Source: an uncultured Pirellulaceae bacterium
Lineage (GTDB): Bacteria > Planctomycetota > Planctomycetia > Pirellulales > Pirellulaceae
Direction: 5' to 3'
Length of the DNA: 64,000 bases
Assembly (NCBI GenBank): GCA_937941455.1
Contig: CALDHM010000022.1
Coordinates: forward strand, 1 to 64,000
The translations under genes and the position numbers were made by a program. Below are positions 55,694 to 64,000 of the stretch, one piece after another. The notes beneath the pieces are model-generated. The model made no database searches, was not told the origin of the DNA, and was given only the letters and a program-made list of their open reading frames with translations. Within the stretch, counting starts at the first letter, position 1; each line of letters starts with the position of its first letter.

Positions 55694-56407
55694 ATGTGCC
55701 ATCAGCCTTGGTTGCTTGTATCGCTGCTTGTTGTGGGAGCCACTTGGATGTCGGCCATTGGCTACGCTGGGGAGCATGACGTGATTCGGGCACTCGAGAA
55801 TGTCGAAGTTTTCCCGGAGCGATTTGAGAATTCTCGCATTGAAAAACCGGTTATCCTGCGGAACAAGGAAGCGCTCGACGAGTATTTTTCTGCGGCGCAT
55901 TCCGCCCAAATTGCCGAACAGATTGATTTCAAAAAACATGCGGTCGTCTTGTTCCTGTGGCAAGGTTCGGGACAGGACCGACTTGATTACTCCGTCGAAG
56001 AGTCGCATCCCGTGACCATCAAATTCCGTTACCAACGTGGCTTGAGCCGCGATTTGCGACGACATGCCCAAGCCTACATCATCCGAACCGATGCGGTTCT
56101 GAGCTTCGAAGGCCATGAAATTCCGCTGGCAGGGGATCCGGCAACCCGAGACTACATCCGCGTCGAGGTTCGGGGAATCATCAACGCGCAAGTCATGGCG
56201 ATCGGCGGCGAAACAACCGGCGTGACCATCTCGGCGGGTCAGGTGACTTGGGAATTAGACATTCACGATCCCGAGATGCGAGCCGCAGTAGAAAAACTGC
56301 ACGGGCGATCGGTGGTGGTTCGGGGAACGTTGCAACGGCAACAAGGGGTCGAGATCCGTGAACGTTGGATCGTCACGGTTGAATCGTTTTCAGCCGCAAA
56401 CGATTAG
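55694..56407 (+). CDS. Secreted protein of unknown function
   Basis: 237 residues, ATG 55694 with AAGGAG about 12 bases upstream. An N-terminal signal (WLLVSLLVVGATWMSAIGYA) leads to a mixed alpha/beta mature part with VILRNKEALDEYF and HAVVLFLWQGSGQDRLDY, a pattern reminiscent of small secreted planctomycete proteins with a protease-inhibitor-like fold. I do not recognise a family. It follows the alpha-2-macroglobulin after 123 bases and may be its partner. Confidence 0.78.
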   Translation: MCHQPWLLVSLLVVGATWMSAIGYAGEHDVIRALENVEVFPERFENSRIEKPVILRNKEALDEYFSAAHSAQIAEQIDFKKHAVVLFLWQGSGQDRLDYSVEESHPVTIKFRYQRGLSRDLRRHAQAYIIRTDAVLSFEGHEIPLAGDPATRDYIRVEVRGIINAQVMAIGGETTGVTISAGQVTWELDIHDPEMRAAVEKLHGRSVVVRGTLQRQQGVEIRERWIVTVESFSAAND

Positions 56408-56437
56408 ATCGTTAGGCTTGGTGACAAAACCCATTCG

Positions 56438-56510
56438 CTGTAGGGCAGCAGCCTGCGATTCTTGCGACAGTCGGACACGAAGGCGCTCCGGCTAAAAGTA
56501 TAGGGACAGC
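56438..56510 (+). repeat. Dispersed repeat family B, copy 2
   Basis: CTGTAGGGCAGCAGCC, ATTCTTGCGACAGTCGGA and GCGCTCCGGCTAAAAGT match copy 1 at 46220-46290. It lies between the unknown secreted protein and the U32 gene. Confidence 0.6.
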
Positions 56511-56631
56511 GCCTAATCTGGCCTCAGGGATCAACGAACGGTGCGATTCGACGATCGCCGGGAGTGAATCGCGAGGCTTCCTTCGTAGCTGCATCGATTG
56601 CTGCCCGGTTCATGCGGCCTGCCGAAAACTA

Positions 56632-59148
56632 TCAGGGGGGGCCTAATTGAATGAGCGGTCCGGACGAAGATTTCGGCACGAACAGGCTGCCTTGAGTCGT
56701 ACCATATGGCGTCAGGTTATTCCATGCGCCGGCTAAATCCGTGCGACCAATAGCTCCCGTAAGAAACGACTGTAGGGCCTTGGTTCCTCGTTGCACTTGA
56801 TCCGCTGATTGATGAACAAACTCCAGTCTAAAATTGCGGATCCCCGCAGCGATCCATTTCTCCAGATGATCCGTCGCCGCCTGCATTTCGGCGTTGAATA
56901 CCGTATTCCGACAACCGATATCAGCCATCACCGGATGTTCACGCCCCTTGGCGTCGCGAACCGCCACGCGATGCCGCTCGCATGGATGGCCGCAGTTCGA
57001 GCTGTCTGTCCCGTCGCTTAAAAATCGGCAAAATACGCAATGCTCCATGTGAAAAATCGGCAGATGATGGAGCACGGCGATTTCCAGACGCTGCGGATCG
57101 ATCCGGTTGGTCAATTCGGTAATTTGCCGCGCATTGAGATCGTGCGTCGGCGTAATCCGTCGCAAACCGAGATCCAAGTAAACAGCGCAGCTCAATGAGT
57201 TAGCTGCGTTCAAGCTAAAATCCCCATCGAGTTCGGGGAGATTGTCAGGGGCTTGCCGCTGCAAATCATACAACAACCCGCCACTGCGAATCAGAATATC
57301 AGCACCGAGCGACAGCAGAAATTTGGTGACTTTCTGTTCGCTAGGCTTAAGAATTCGCGGACTGGCAACACGGCAGGCAATTCCAGCGTGTTGAATTTGC
57401 TCGACCGATTTGCGCAGTCCGTACAATTCCAAATAATCGAGGGTGATCGAATCAGGGCGGACCGCCAGTGCTCCCTTGAGTTGTTCCGGCGTCCGAACCA
57501 GTACGTGAACCCGATAAGGAGTCTCCTGTCCTGACTCGCGCTGTCCACCAAAACGCTCTTGGATCTCACTGAGCCGCCGATCAGCATAGGCATGGATGGA
57601 GAGCGGCTCCCGCGTGATCCGGCGAGACTCGATCGCCGCCACAAGATCACGGCGTAATCGGTTGAGCAGACTGGCCGGTACAAAGGGATTGCCGTCGACG
57701 TCCGCGTCGAACTTCGCCAGATGAAAAATCGTATCGCCCAGACGATCGAATTGCTGACGCAACGTCTCGCAAGTAGCCGGTGCGTTGACTGCCGGCTGGA
57801 TTCGCTCGATCGAGCTCACGGTGACTTCGTGTCCGTCTGGTGTTAGAGCCGTAATTGCTAAGGGCTGGCCGACGTGGGCCTTGAGCGCGATTTGCAGCGG
57901 CTCGGTCCGATCGGGAATCTCGCGTTCGAGTTCCCGCTTCAATCGTTTTTTCAGTTGAGGATCAAGCGACCGCCACACCCAATCTCCGGGGGCAACTCGC
58001 CGCGCAAGGTCCGCTTGATCAGCAAAAACCACACGGCTTTGACTGTCTCCCAAAGTTTCGACGTCGTACACGAAACCGCCCGGCTCCTGGCCATCGATTC
58101 TTCGCCGATCGGCTGCATCAAACACCAAGCCATCGCCGCGGCGAATCGCGAAGTCACCGTGGATCACAATTCCCTGCGGCCGCACGTCGGTAACTTTTCC
58201 GATATAGACTCCGCGGTGCCGCGGTGCACGCCCCTTGACGACCGACTGGTGATTGACGCCGCTGATAAAGTAGGGCCCCAAACCGCGAGAGTAGACCTGC
58301 TCCAAATCGCGGCGATCATCGGGTGAGACGGATATGGGCCGATTCGCCAAAGCATCATCGAGTGCTTGCCTGTAAATTTTAGTGGTCAAAAACACATACT
58401 CGGCGTCTTTATAGCGGCCTTCTATTTTTAGACAGGCTACACCCGCTTCGACGAGATTGCGCACGTAATCGATCGCCATCAAGTCCCCGGGAGACAATAA
58501 ATAGCGCTCGGCGCCCAGCGGACGGATTTGGCCGTCCACAACCAATTCGTAATCCAATCGGCAGGCTTGAGCACACTGCCCGCGATTCGCACTTCTTCCA
58601 CCCCAAGCCTCGCTGGAGAAACACTGGCCGGAATAGGAAACGCATAACGCACCGTGAACGAAGGTCTCGACTTCGATCGAGGAGTTTCGGGCGATCGTTC
58701 GTACGTCATCGATCGATAATTCTCGGGCGAGTACGACTCGAGAGCAGCCGAGCCGCGCGGCAAGTTCGGCTCCCTCCGCACTCGTGACCGACATCTGGGT
58801 GCTACCGTGAATCGGCAGGTCGGGGACGATATTTCTGATCAATCGTGCTACCCCGACATCTTGAACGATCACTGCATCGACATTGGCAGCAGCCAACTGC
58901 ATGACCGCCTGCTCGGCGATTTCGATTTCTTCATCGAAGACGAGTGTGTTGAACGTCACGTACCCCTTGACGCCACGCCGATGCAGCGTCTCCATCACGC
59001 GAGGCAGCTCCGCGAGTTCAAAGCCGACCTTGGCCCGCGCAGAAAAATGGGTCAATCCGAAATAGACCGCATCGGCTCCCGCATTGATCGCTGCCTGTAA
59101 TTGAGGCCAATGCCCCGCGGGGCTCATCAATTCCGTTGGTCGGTTCAT
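56632..59148 (-). CDS. U32 / DUF3656 protein (RlhA-like)
   Basis: 838 residues. The N-terminal U32 domain starts MNRPTELMSPAGHWPQLQAA and contains ADAVYFGLTHFSAR, FVHGALCVSYSGQCFSSEAW and CAQACRLDYELV with the family's conserved Cys. A DUF3656-like middle part follows (RGLGPYFISGVNH). The E. coli homologue RlhA (about 650 residues) makes 5-hydroxycytidine at position 2501 of 23S rRNA. Here about 190 more residues follow, ending in a Cys-rich stretch (EHCVFCRFLSDGT, NCGHPCERH) that may bind a metal or iron-sulfur cluster. The start is ATG 59148; the lipoprotein gene is 11 bases upstream. Confidence 0.9.
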   Translation of the reverse strand: MNRPTELMSPAGHWPQLQAAINAGADAVYFGLTHFSARAKVGFELAELPRVMETLHRRGVKGYVTFNTLVFDEEIEIAEQAVMQLAAANVDAVIVQDVGVARLIRNIVPDLPIHGSTQMSVTSAEGAELAARLGCSRVVLARELSIDDVRTIARNSSIEVETFVHGALCVSYSGQCFSSEAWGGRSANRGQCAQACRLDYELVVDGQIRPLGAERYLLSPGDLMAIDYVRNLVEAGVACLKIEGRYKDAEYVFLTTKIYRQALDDALANRPISVSPDDRRDLEQVYSRGLGPYFISGVNHQSVVKGRAPRHRGVYIGKVTDVRPQGIVIHGDFAIRRGDGLVFDAADRRRIDGQEPGGFVYDVETLGDSQSRVVFADQADLARRVAPGDWVWRSLDPQLKKRLKRELEREIPDRTEPLQIALKAHVGQPLAITALTPDGHEVTVSSIERIQPAVNAPATCETLRQQFDRLGDTIFHLAKFDADVDGNPFVPASLLNRLRRDLVAAIESRRITREPLSIHAYADRRLSEIQERFGGQRESGQETPYRVHVLVRTPEQLKGALAVRPDSITLDYLELYGLRKSVEQIQHAGIACRVASPRILKPSEQKVTKFLLSLGADILIRSGGLLYDLQRQAPDNLPELDGDFSLNAANSLSCAVYLDLGLRRITPTHDLNARQITELTNRIDPQRLEIAVLHHLPIFHMEHCVFCRFLSDGTDSSNCGHPCERHRVAVRDAKGREHPVMADIGCRNTVFNAEMQAATDHLEKWIAAGIRNFRLEFVHQSADQVQRGTKALQSFLTGAIGRTDLAGAWNNLTPYGTTQGSLFVPKSSSGPLIQLGPP

Positions 59149-59159
59149 GCTGCCACCGG

Positions 59160-59666
59160 CTAAGGTGTTTTCTGCACGGGAGATTTGGCGGCTTCGAGCT
59201 CGCTGCCGGTGACGTTGTCGTATTTACCACTGGCCAGCAAAATCCAGTATTGATCCGGCGTTGGTGTCGGCGCGTAGGCAATGATCGTGTCGGCCTTTTG
59301 TTCGTCCGTCAGGTCCAGCGGCAAGTTGAAGACCACCTCGATCCCCTTCCGGCGAGCATCAGACAATCGCATCCCCAGCGAATTGGTCGCCGCAGTGGTG
59401 CGCGCCAAATCGTCCCAGTTGTTAATGGGACCTTGTAACCAAGCCTCGCGGTAGGCTGCATCGACCAGGCGAAAGGCATCCTGCAATTCGAAATCCATCT
59501 CGACACGCAGCTGCAAGTCGTCCAAGCGTTTTTTTACTTCGCGTTTAGCGCGACGCACTTCCTCGCCAGTCCGCTTGATCTCTTTCCCAACACCACATCC
59601 CCACATCACCAGTAGGCCAATTAGCGTTGGCGCTATTACGTAACCCCATCGGAATTGCTTAGTCAT
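59160..59666 (-). CDS. Small lipoprotein with helical middle
   Basis: 168 residues from ATG 59666, which has GAGGCGAACG just upstream; starts at 59678 and 59717 are less likely. A lipobox ends at Cys24 (LIGLLVMWGC). A charged, helix-forming stretch (EIKRTGEEVRRAKREVKKRL) and a compact C-terminal part (IIAYAPTPTPDQYWILLAS) follow. No family is recognised. It lies 11 bases upstream of the U32 gene on the same strand and is probably its operon partner. Confidence 0.82.
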   Translation of the reverse strand: MTKQFRWGYVIAPTLIGLLVMWGCGVGKEIKRTGEEVRRAKREVKKRLDDLQLRVEMDFELQDAFRLVDAAYREAWLQGPINNWDDLARTTAATNSLGMRLSDARRKGIEVVFNLPLDLTDEQKADTIIAYAPTPTPDQYWILLASGKYDNVTGSELEAAKSPVQKTP

Positions 59667-59892
59667 CGTTCGCCTCATTTTCTGACCCCACACGACGGCT
59701 CGACAATTTTTTCCCATTCGAACTATATCCTAAGGTAAATCGCCAGCGAGGCAATGCGGAGGTAGATCAGCGGGAATCGCGACAAGACGAGTGAAATGCC
59801 GGAGTATCGTTCAGCGGCGCTGGTGATTTCCTATGAAGCTGCCACTCCGTCGCGAAACCCATTGCGTATCCCGATTCAGTGTCTATCTGAAA

Positions 59893-59955
59893 ATCGGCAG
59901 CACCCCTAGCCCGAAGCATAAGCGGGGCCTGGTTTTGGGATCGGCTCTAGGTTGA
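59893..59955 (+). repeat. Dispersed repeat family A, copy 2
   Basis: CGGCAGCACCCCTAGCCC, AAGCATAAGCGGGGCCTGG and TTTTGGGATCGGCTCTAGG match the copy at 39319-39395. Confidence 0.6.
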
Positions 59956-60154
59956 GACGAGGGTTCGCCAATGGCAAAGTAAAGCGCAGTCAAACCGTAT
60001 CGACGAGGGTGGATCAAGCAGGATTGGTATCATCAGGAGACGGTTGTCGCCAAGCGACTCGCAATCAAAAAATCATTTGGTACACTTAATCGTGATCGTT
60101 AGGCGAGCAGCAGATACGTAGCTGCCTTTAACGGATGGTAGCTGCCAAGCAAAA

Positions 60155-60174
60155 CTACCGTCTGGCGACGGTAG
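60155..60174. repeat. Perfect 8-bp hairpin in intergenic repeat
   Basis: CTACCGTC (60155-60162), loop TGGC, then GACGGTAG (60167-60174). The wider sequence GTAGCTGCC...CTACCGTCTGGCGACGGTAGC resembles intergenic hairpin elements common in planctomycete genomes. No copy was found elsewhere in this window. Confidence 0.6.
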
Positions 60175-60211
60175 CTACGGTATGATTTCCATGGACGCTC
60201 GCCTTAAAACT

Positions 60212-60226
60212 GAGTATTGTATACTC
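60212..60226. promoter_or_regulatory. Dyad GAGTAT-TGT-ATACTC before hybrid kinase
   Basis: Perfect 6-bp inverted repeat with 3-base spacer, ending 53 bases before the ATG chosen for the hybrid kinase. It overlaps a TATACT that could be a -10 element. It could be an operator or part of the leader; this is inference. Confidence 0.4.
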
Positions 60227-60278
60227 GGTCGATTCGCCGGTGCTTGTACCCGCCACAAGCCGTGCCTTTGGTAGCGCT

Positions 60279-62723
60279 ATGACTGAACCAAATCTCGCGT
60301 CGAACGAAGCCCAAGATCATCAGGATTTAAACGACGAGAAGTCGCTATTCTTGTCACTCGTGAAAAATATTCCGGCTTGCTTTATCCGCAAGGATCGCCA
60401 AGGCAAAATCGTCTTCGCGAACGATAATTTCGCCGAACTGATGGAATTGCCGATCGATCAGATCGTCGGCAAAACTGTGGCCGACTTTTACCCCGAGGAT
60501 TTAGCCAAAGCCGCGCGAGAGGAAGATGAGCGAGTCATGCAGACCGGAGCAGTGCTCGAGGACGTTTTCGACGCTGAGGTCAATGGCGAAACCAGATACT
60601 TTGCCTCCCGTAAGGGGCCAGTGCGAAACGAACAGCGGCAGATCATCGGCATCCAAACGATCTTCTGGGATATCACCGAACAGCGTCTGGCCGAGATGGC
60701 CCTGGAACGCGAACGCGAGGAATTGCGCGAGGCTAAATTGGCAGCCGATCAGGCGAACCGGGCGAAGAGTGATTTTTTGGCCAATATGAGTCACGAAATC
60801 CGTACGCCGCTCAACGGCATTATCGGCATCACCGATCTGTTGATGGAAACGCCGCTGAATCCAACCCAGCGCGAATATTTGCGGATGCTGCAGGATTCAG
60901 GAGTGTCACTCCTGACGTTGTTAAATGACATCTTAGATTTTTCAAAAATCGAGGCTGGGAAACTCGAGATCGAGGTTTTCCCGTTCGATATTCGTGAATT
61001 GCTGGGTGACACGTTGAAGGGGCTCGGGCTCCGGGCGCAGAGCAAGGGCTTGGAACTCGCCTGCCAAATCGACAATCGCACGCCAAAGCTGTTGCGTGGT
61101 GATGCCAATCGACTGCGGCAGATCATCATGAATTTGGTCGGCAATTCGATCAAATTCACCGAGAAGGGCGAAATTGTCCTCGAGGTGGAATGCTGCGAAC
61201 TGACTCGGGACGCTGTACTGCTCCGCTTCATAATCACCGATACCGGCATAGGAATTCCGGCAGACAAGATCCACAAAGTTTTCGAGGAGTTCGAACAAGC
61301 AGACGCTTCGACGACTCGGCGCTATGGGGGTACGGGGCTGGGGCTGGCCATTTGCTCGCGATTGATCGGCCTGATGGGTGGAAAGATTTGGGTGGAAAGC
61401 GAACTGGGGAAAGGAAGCAAATTTCAATTCGAACTGCGCCTACCCATCGACGATCCCACCCTCGCTGATGATCACGTCGAAAGCCATGCCGACCTCAACG
61501 GCTTGCGGGTCCTAATCGTCGACGACAACGCGACGAATCGCCGGATTCTCAAGGAAATGTTTGCTGGCTGGGGCATGATTCCCACGACCACTTCCGGCGC
61601 GGAACTCGCCCTGCAGGCCTTGGCGGATGCCTCAGAAGAGGGCGATGGGTTTCAATTGATGATTTCCGATCTGAATATGCCCGACTTCGATGGCATCGAT
61701 CTGGCGAAACGGGTGCTCGAAAAAGGCTTACTTAACCCCGCGGGGTTGATTATCCTTTCCTCGGGAGCTCGTCCCAGAGATTCGAGCGCGCTGCAAGCGA
61801 TGGGAGTCGCGCCGCCGCTCCTCAAACCCGCGAAGCAATCCGAAATCTACCAAGCAGTTGTTTCCTCATTAATCTCGGCCAGTCGCTCGTCGCAACCGAT
61901 CCATGAACAATCGGAAGAGACCGACGATCAAACTGTTGTTCGCGATCTGCAGATTTTGTTAGCAGAAGACAATTTGGTGAATCAGAAACTCGCGATCGGT
62001 TTACTGGAATCGCTCGGCCATCACGTCACGGTAGCGGCCAACGGCCAGGCGGCTCTCGATCTACTGGAGGATTCGTCCTACGATCTAGTCTTGATGGATG
62101 TCCAAATGCCCATCCTCGATGGACTGGCGGCGACCCGCAAATTGCGCGAGCGCGAACAAGCGACCGGGACTCATGTACCGGTAATCGCGATGACCGCGCA
62201 CGCGATGAAAGGAGATCGAGAGAATTGTCTGGCCGCTGGCATGGACGACTATCTGAGTAAACCAATTCGGCTGCGCGATGTAAAACAGAAACTCGCCCAA
62301 CTCTTTCCCAAATTTCCACGAGCCCATCGCGAGAAAATCAAGACAGAACCTACTCCGTCCATTTCCAAAGCAGCGGAGAGCTCGCAAATCGACTGGGGCA
62401 AGGCCCTGAAGAACGCTGGGGGTAATCAAAAGTTGTTCCGCGAGCTCCTGCAATTGTTCGTCGATGAGACTCCGCACCAATTGAATCGATTAGCCGCCGC
62501 AATCGAGCGAGCAGACCGGGCGGAAATCGCCGCAGCATCGCATTCGATCAAAGGCTCCCTCGGATTCCTGGAAACCAAATCGGCTCAGCAGTCCTTCGAG
62601 AGGCTCGAGGATATGGCCCCCGTCGCGTCCTTGGACGATATCGAGAGCCACCATCGGCTCAGTGGATTGGAAATCGAGGCCGTGACCGCCGAGATAAAAA
62701 CGCATCTGGCCCGGTCCATTTGA
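60279..62723 (+). CDS. Hybrid histidine kinase with two receivers and Hpt
   Basis: 814 residues from ATG 60279 (a GTG at 60240 would add 13). Order: PAS domain (about 25-145, DRQGKIVFANDNFAELM), HisKA with phospho-acceptor His172 in FLANMSHEIRTPLNG, HATPase with DTGIGIP and RRYGGTGLGLAICSRL, receiver 1 with Asp464 (SDLNMPDFDG), receiver 2 with Asp607 (MDVQMPILDG), and Hpt with His755 (ASHSIKGSLG). Receiver 1 keeps its acidic pocket only in part (VDDN). No membrane segment or output domain is seen, so it works in the cytoplasm through a multi-step phosphorelay to a response regulator elsewhere. Confidence 0.97.
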   Translation: MTEPNLASNEAQDHQDLNDEKSLFLSLVKNIPACFIRKDRQGKIVFANDNFAELMELPIDQIVGKTVADFYPEDLAKAAREEDERVMQTGAVLEDVFDAEVNGETRYFASRKGPVRNEQRQIIGIQTIFWDITEQRLAEMALEREREELREAKLAADQANRAKSDFLANMSHEIRTPLNGIIGITDLLMETPLNPTQREYLRMLQDSGVSLLTLLNDILDFSKIEAGKLEIEVFPFDIRELLGDTLKGLGLRAQSKGLELACQIDNRTPKLLRGDANRLRQIIMNLVGNSIKFTEKGEIVLEVECCELTRDAVLLRFIITDTGIGIPADKIHKVFEEFEQADASTTRRYGGTGLGLAICSRLIGLMGGKIWVESELGKGSKFQFELRLPIDDPTLADDHVESHADLNGLRVLIVDDNATNRRILKEMFAGWGMIPTTTSGAELALQALADASEEGDGFQLMISDLNMPDFDGIDLAKRVLEKGLLNPAGLIILSSGARPRDSSALQAMGVAPPLLKPAKQSEIYQAVVSSLISASRSSQPIHEQSEETDDQTVVRDLQILLAEDNLVNQKLAIGLLESLGHHVTVAANGQAALDLLEDSSYDLVLMDVQMPILDGLAATRKLREREQATGTHVPVIAMTAHAMKGDRENCLAAGMDDYLSKPIRLRDVKQKLAQLFPKFPRAHREKIKTEPTPSISKAAESSQIDWGKALKNAGGNQKLFRELLQLFVDETPHQLNRLAAAIERADRAEIAAASHSIKGSLGFLETKSAQQSFERLEDMAPVASLDDIESHHRLSGLEIEAVTAEIKTHLARSI

Positions 62724-62738
62724 GCCTCAACGATATGA

Positions 62739-63278
62739 TCAAGTTTGGCTGAATTCGGATTGATGCAACCAGTCGGCTTGGCGAACGGTTTTCTTCGAAC
62801 GTGTCCACTCGTCGAGCATGGTCCATTTGCATTCATCCAACTTCTTCATCTGTTCGGCGGTAGCCGTGATCGTCGTCAGTTCGATACGATGCCCGTTCGG
62901 ATCGAAAAAATAGATCGAGCGGATGATCCCGTGATCGGTCGGCCCCACCACCTCGATGCCAGCTGCCATCAGATCGGCCTTGGCTTGCTCCAATTCCCCG
63001 ACAGAACCAAGTTGGAAGGCGATGTGTTGCACCCATCTCGGGGTATTTTCGTCGCGTCCCATTTCCGGTGAATTCGGCAATTCGAAAAACGCCAGGATGT
63101 TGCCATTGCCGGCATCCAAAAAGACGTGCATGTAAGGATTCGGTTCCTTCGTCGACGGGACTTTATCCTCAGAAATCGCCAACATGAAATTCATGTTGAG
63201 ATGTTTGGTGTAGAAATCGACCGTTTCTTTGGCATCGCGGCAACGGTAGGCCACATGATGAATTTGTTGTATTTTCAT
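62739..63278 (-). CDS. VOC-fold (glyoxalase-like) protein
   Basis: 179 residues from ATG 63278 with AAGGAAA upstream. It has a vicinal oxygen chelate fold: IHHVAYRCRDAKETVDFYTK, then QHIAFQLGSVGELEQAKADL and IYFFDPNGHRIELT. Candidate metal ligands are His7 or 8, the His of QHIAF and the Glu of RIELT, which fits a dioxygenase or isomerase. It belongs to a family of dioxygenase-like VOC proteins; the substrate is unknown. The C-terminal 40 residues are Lys/Trp-rich. It is convergent with the hybrid kinase, 15 bases apart. Confidence 0.92.
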   Translation of the reverse strand: MKIQQIHHVAYRCRDAKETVDFYTKHLNMNFMLAISEDKVPSTKEPNPYMHVFLDAGNGNILAFFELPNSPEMGRDENTPRWVQHIAFQLGSVGELEQAKADLMAAGIEVVGPTDHGIIRSIYFFDPNGHRIELTTITATAEQMKKLDECKWTMLDEWTRSKKTVRQADWLHQSEFSQT

Positions 63279-63898
63279 GGTATTTTCCTTATGAGACGCT
63301 TGTAATTTCGCCTCAGCCCGCAAGAGGGCCGACCGCGTTAAAAAATTGCAGATACACGACTTCATTATTTTCGCCGCAAGTTCGCGGCGGGACAAGCGTC
63401 GGCAAATCGCCGCGGCATCCGCACAGAAGATGAGAGCTCACGCGTTTTCTGGTGTTGGTTGACTAGGTACCGTTTTGTGCCTGTTGGCTGGCTGCGTCAC
63501 ACGTGCCCGCGCCGAACAGATTCAAAAGCACCGAAGGCGCTAGGCTTCCAACATCCAGTAAAGCGTCAATGGGGCCAGCTACCGAAATCATTTGCCACAC
63601 TTCCTTCCGGGAGGGTCGAGGCCGAGGAAAGAGAAAGCGTCGAACGACGCCGAAAAAGTGGCGGTCGCCCAACCGGCAAGACCTTTTCCAAATGAAGCAA
63701 ATTGCAGCAACTAACCAGTGTCCCTCGCAACAATACGAGGGCATTGAAACCTCGCAACCATAGTAAGAACTTTTCTCCAAACCAACCCTCGCTTGCGCTT
63801 CCAGTTACGGGTGCTGTCCGTTTTGGAAATGTCACCAAGTAAAAAAAGGGGTTTACCGCAGTAAAACGGATTGGGTGACGCTCGCTACGGGCGTGTCC
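63279..63898. other. Intergenic region with repeat A
   Basis: About 620 bases with no recognised gene. Holds the fourth copy of repeat A on the minus strand at 63786-63825. The small frames here show no family or signal. Confidence 0.5.
63786..63825 (-). repeat. Dispersed repeat family A, minus-strand copy
   Basis: CCCTCGCTTGCGCTTCCAG and TTACGGGTGCTGTCCG are the reverse complement of the first half of the 39319 copy, with a few changes. Confidence 0.55.
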
Positions 63899-64000
63899 TC
63901 AAGCGATGGATACGATCGCCGCTGATTTTTCGGTCTCACACAACACAACCTTTTCCAGCACAAGATCATAGCCCTCGAGCGTCGCCAACAGTTTCGGACC
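63899..64000 (-). CDS. C-terminal end of a CDS entering from the right
   Basis: The minus-strand frame from the window edge reads GPKLLATLEGYDLVLEKVV, then LCETEKSAAIVSIA, ending at TGA 63901-63899. This is a protein-like end (33 residues) without internal stops. Only the tail is visible, so the product cannot be named. Confidence 0.55.
   Translation of the reverse strand, partial: GPKLLATLEGYDLVLEKVVLCETEKSAAIVSIA

Larger units (their letters stand above)
59667..60278. other. Intergenic region rich in repeats
   Basis: Contains dispersed repeat A copy 2 (59893-59955), a perfect hairpin at 60155-60174 and a dyad at 60212-60226. No gene was recognised. The promoter of the hybrid kinase should lie near its right end; TATACT at 60220-60225 could be a -10 but has no matching -35. 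Confidence 0.5.

Noticed and set aside
1-64000. tRNA, rRNA, CRISPR array, prophage or intact insertion sequence
   Set aside because: No cloverleaf ends, rRNA signature, regular repeat-spacer pattern, integrase or intact transposase was found on reading both strands; a covariance search would be decisive for RNA genes.

Overview
The window looks like a chromosomal segment of a planctomycete, probably Pirellulales-like. This rests on moderately high GC, many secreted or lipid-anchored proteins of unknown role, a Tat-exported Gfo/Idh/MocA oxidoreductase, a Hanks-type kinase with an RDD tail beside a leucine-rich-repeat protein, a giant alpha-2-macroglobulin, a multi-domain von Willebrand A membrane protein, an EboE protein and a TRAP-TAXI transporter. 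No rRNA, tRNA, CRISPR array or intact mobile element was seen. The assignment is inference from gene content; no marker gene was compared.

Layout. 1-3.4 kb (minus): the tail of a SWIM zinc-finger / HEAT-repeat operon that runs off the left edge. 3.7-4.2 kb: a dead REP-associated (Y1/HUH) transposase. 4.6-9.6 kb (plus): a two-gene TRAP-TAXI transporter, then a Tat-secreted oxidoreductase. 9.8-20.5 kb (mostly minus): a PQQ-type beta-propeller protein, a Cys-rich secreted protein on the other strand, then xseA-xseB-kinase/RDD-LRR as one close-packed block, and a VWA/GATase-like membrane protein. 20.5-23.2 kb: about 2.6 kb without an intact gene, holding remnants of a type I restriction-modification locus (HTH regulator, HsdR N-terminus fused in frame to HsdS C-terminus, HsdM N-terminus). 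23.2-29.4 kb (plus): a four-gene operon TPR-ExbB-ExbD-TonB-like protein, the last ending in a prenyltransferase-like alpha/alpha toroid. 29.5-35.8 kb: AbgT transporter, thioredoxin-TPR protein, FxsA, a tethered hydrolase and a FabZ-like dehydratase. 36.1-46.1 kb: ROK kinase, lepA, eboE, DUF423, an M14 peptidase, a thioredoxin-YHS protein and rho with a strong promoter candidate about 500 nt upstream. 46.5-56.4 kb (plus): EF-hand serine protease, site-2 protease with CBS domains, alpha-2-macroglobulin and a secreted unknown. 56.6-63.3 kb: a long U32/RlhA-like protein with a small lipoprotein, a hybrid histidine kinase and a VOC-fold protein. The C-terminus of one more gene enters at the right edge.

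The most promising candidate for an undescribed system is the 23.2-29.4 kb operon. It has an ExbB/ExbD proton-channel pair and a large periplasmic TPR protein. Its TonB-like subunit keeps the S-x-x-x-H transmembrane signature and a Pro/Glu-rich spacer, but carries a terpene-cyclase-like toroid where the usual TonB C-terminal domain would be. Several intergenic gaps hold short dispersed repeats shared within the window, and the ruined restriction locus shows stepwise decay.
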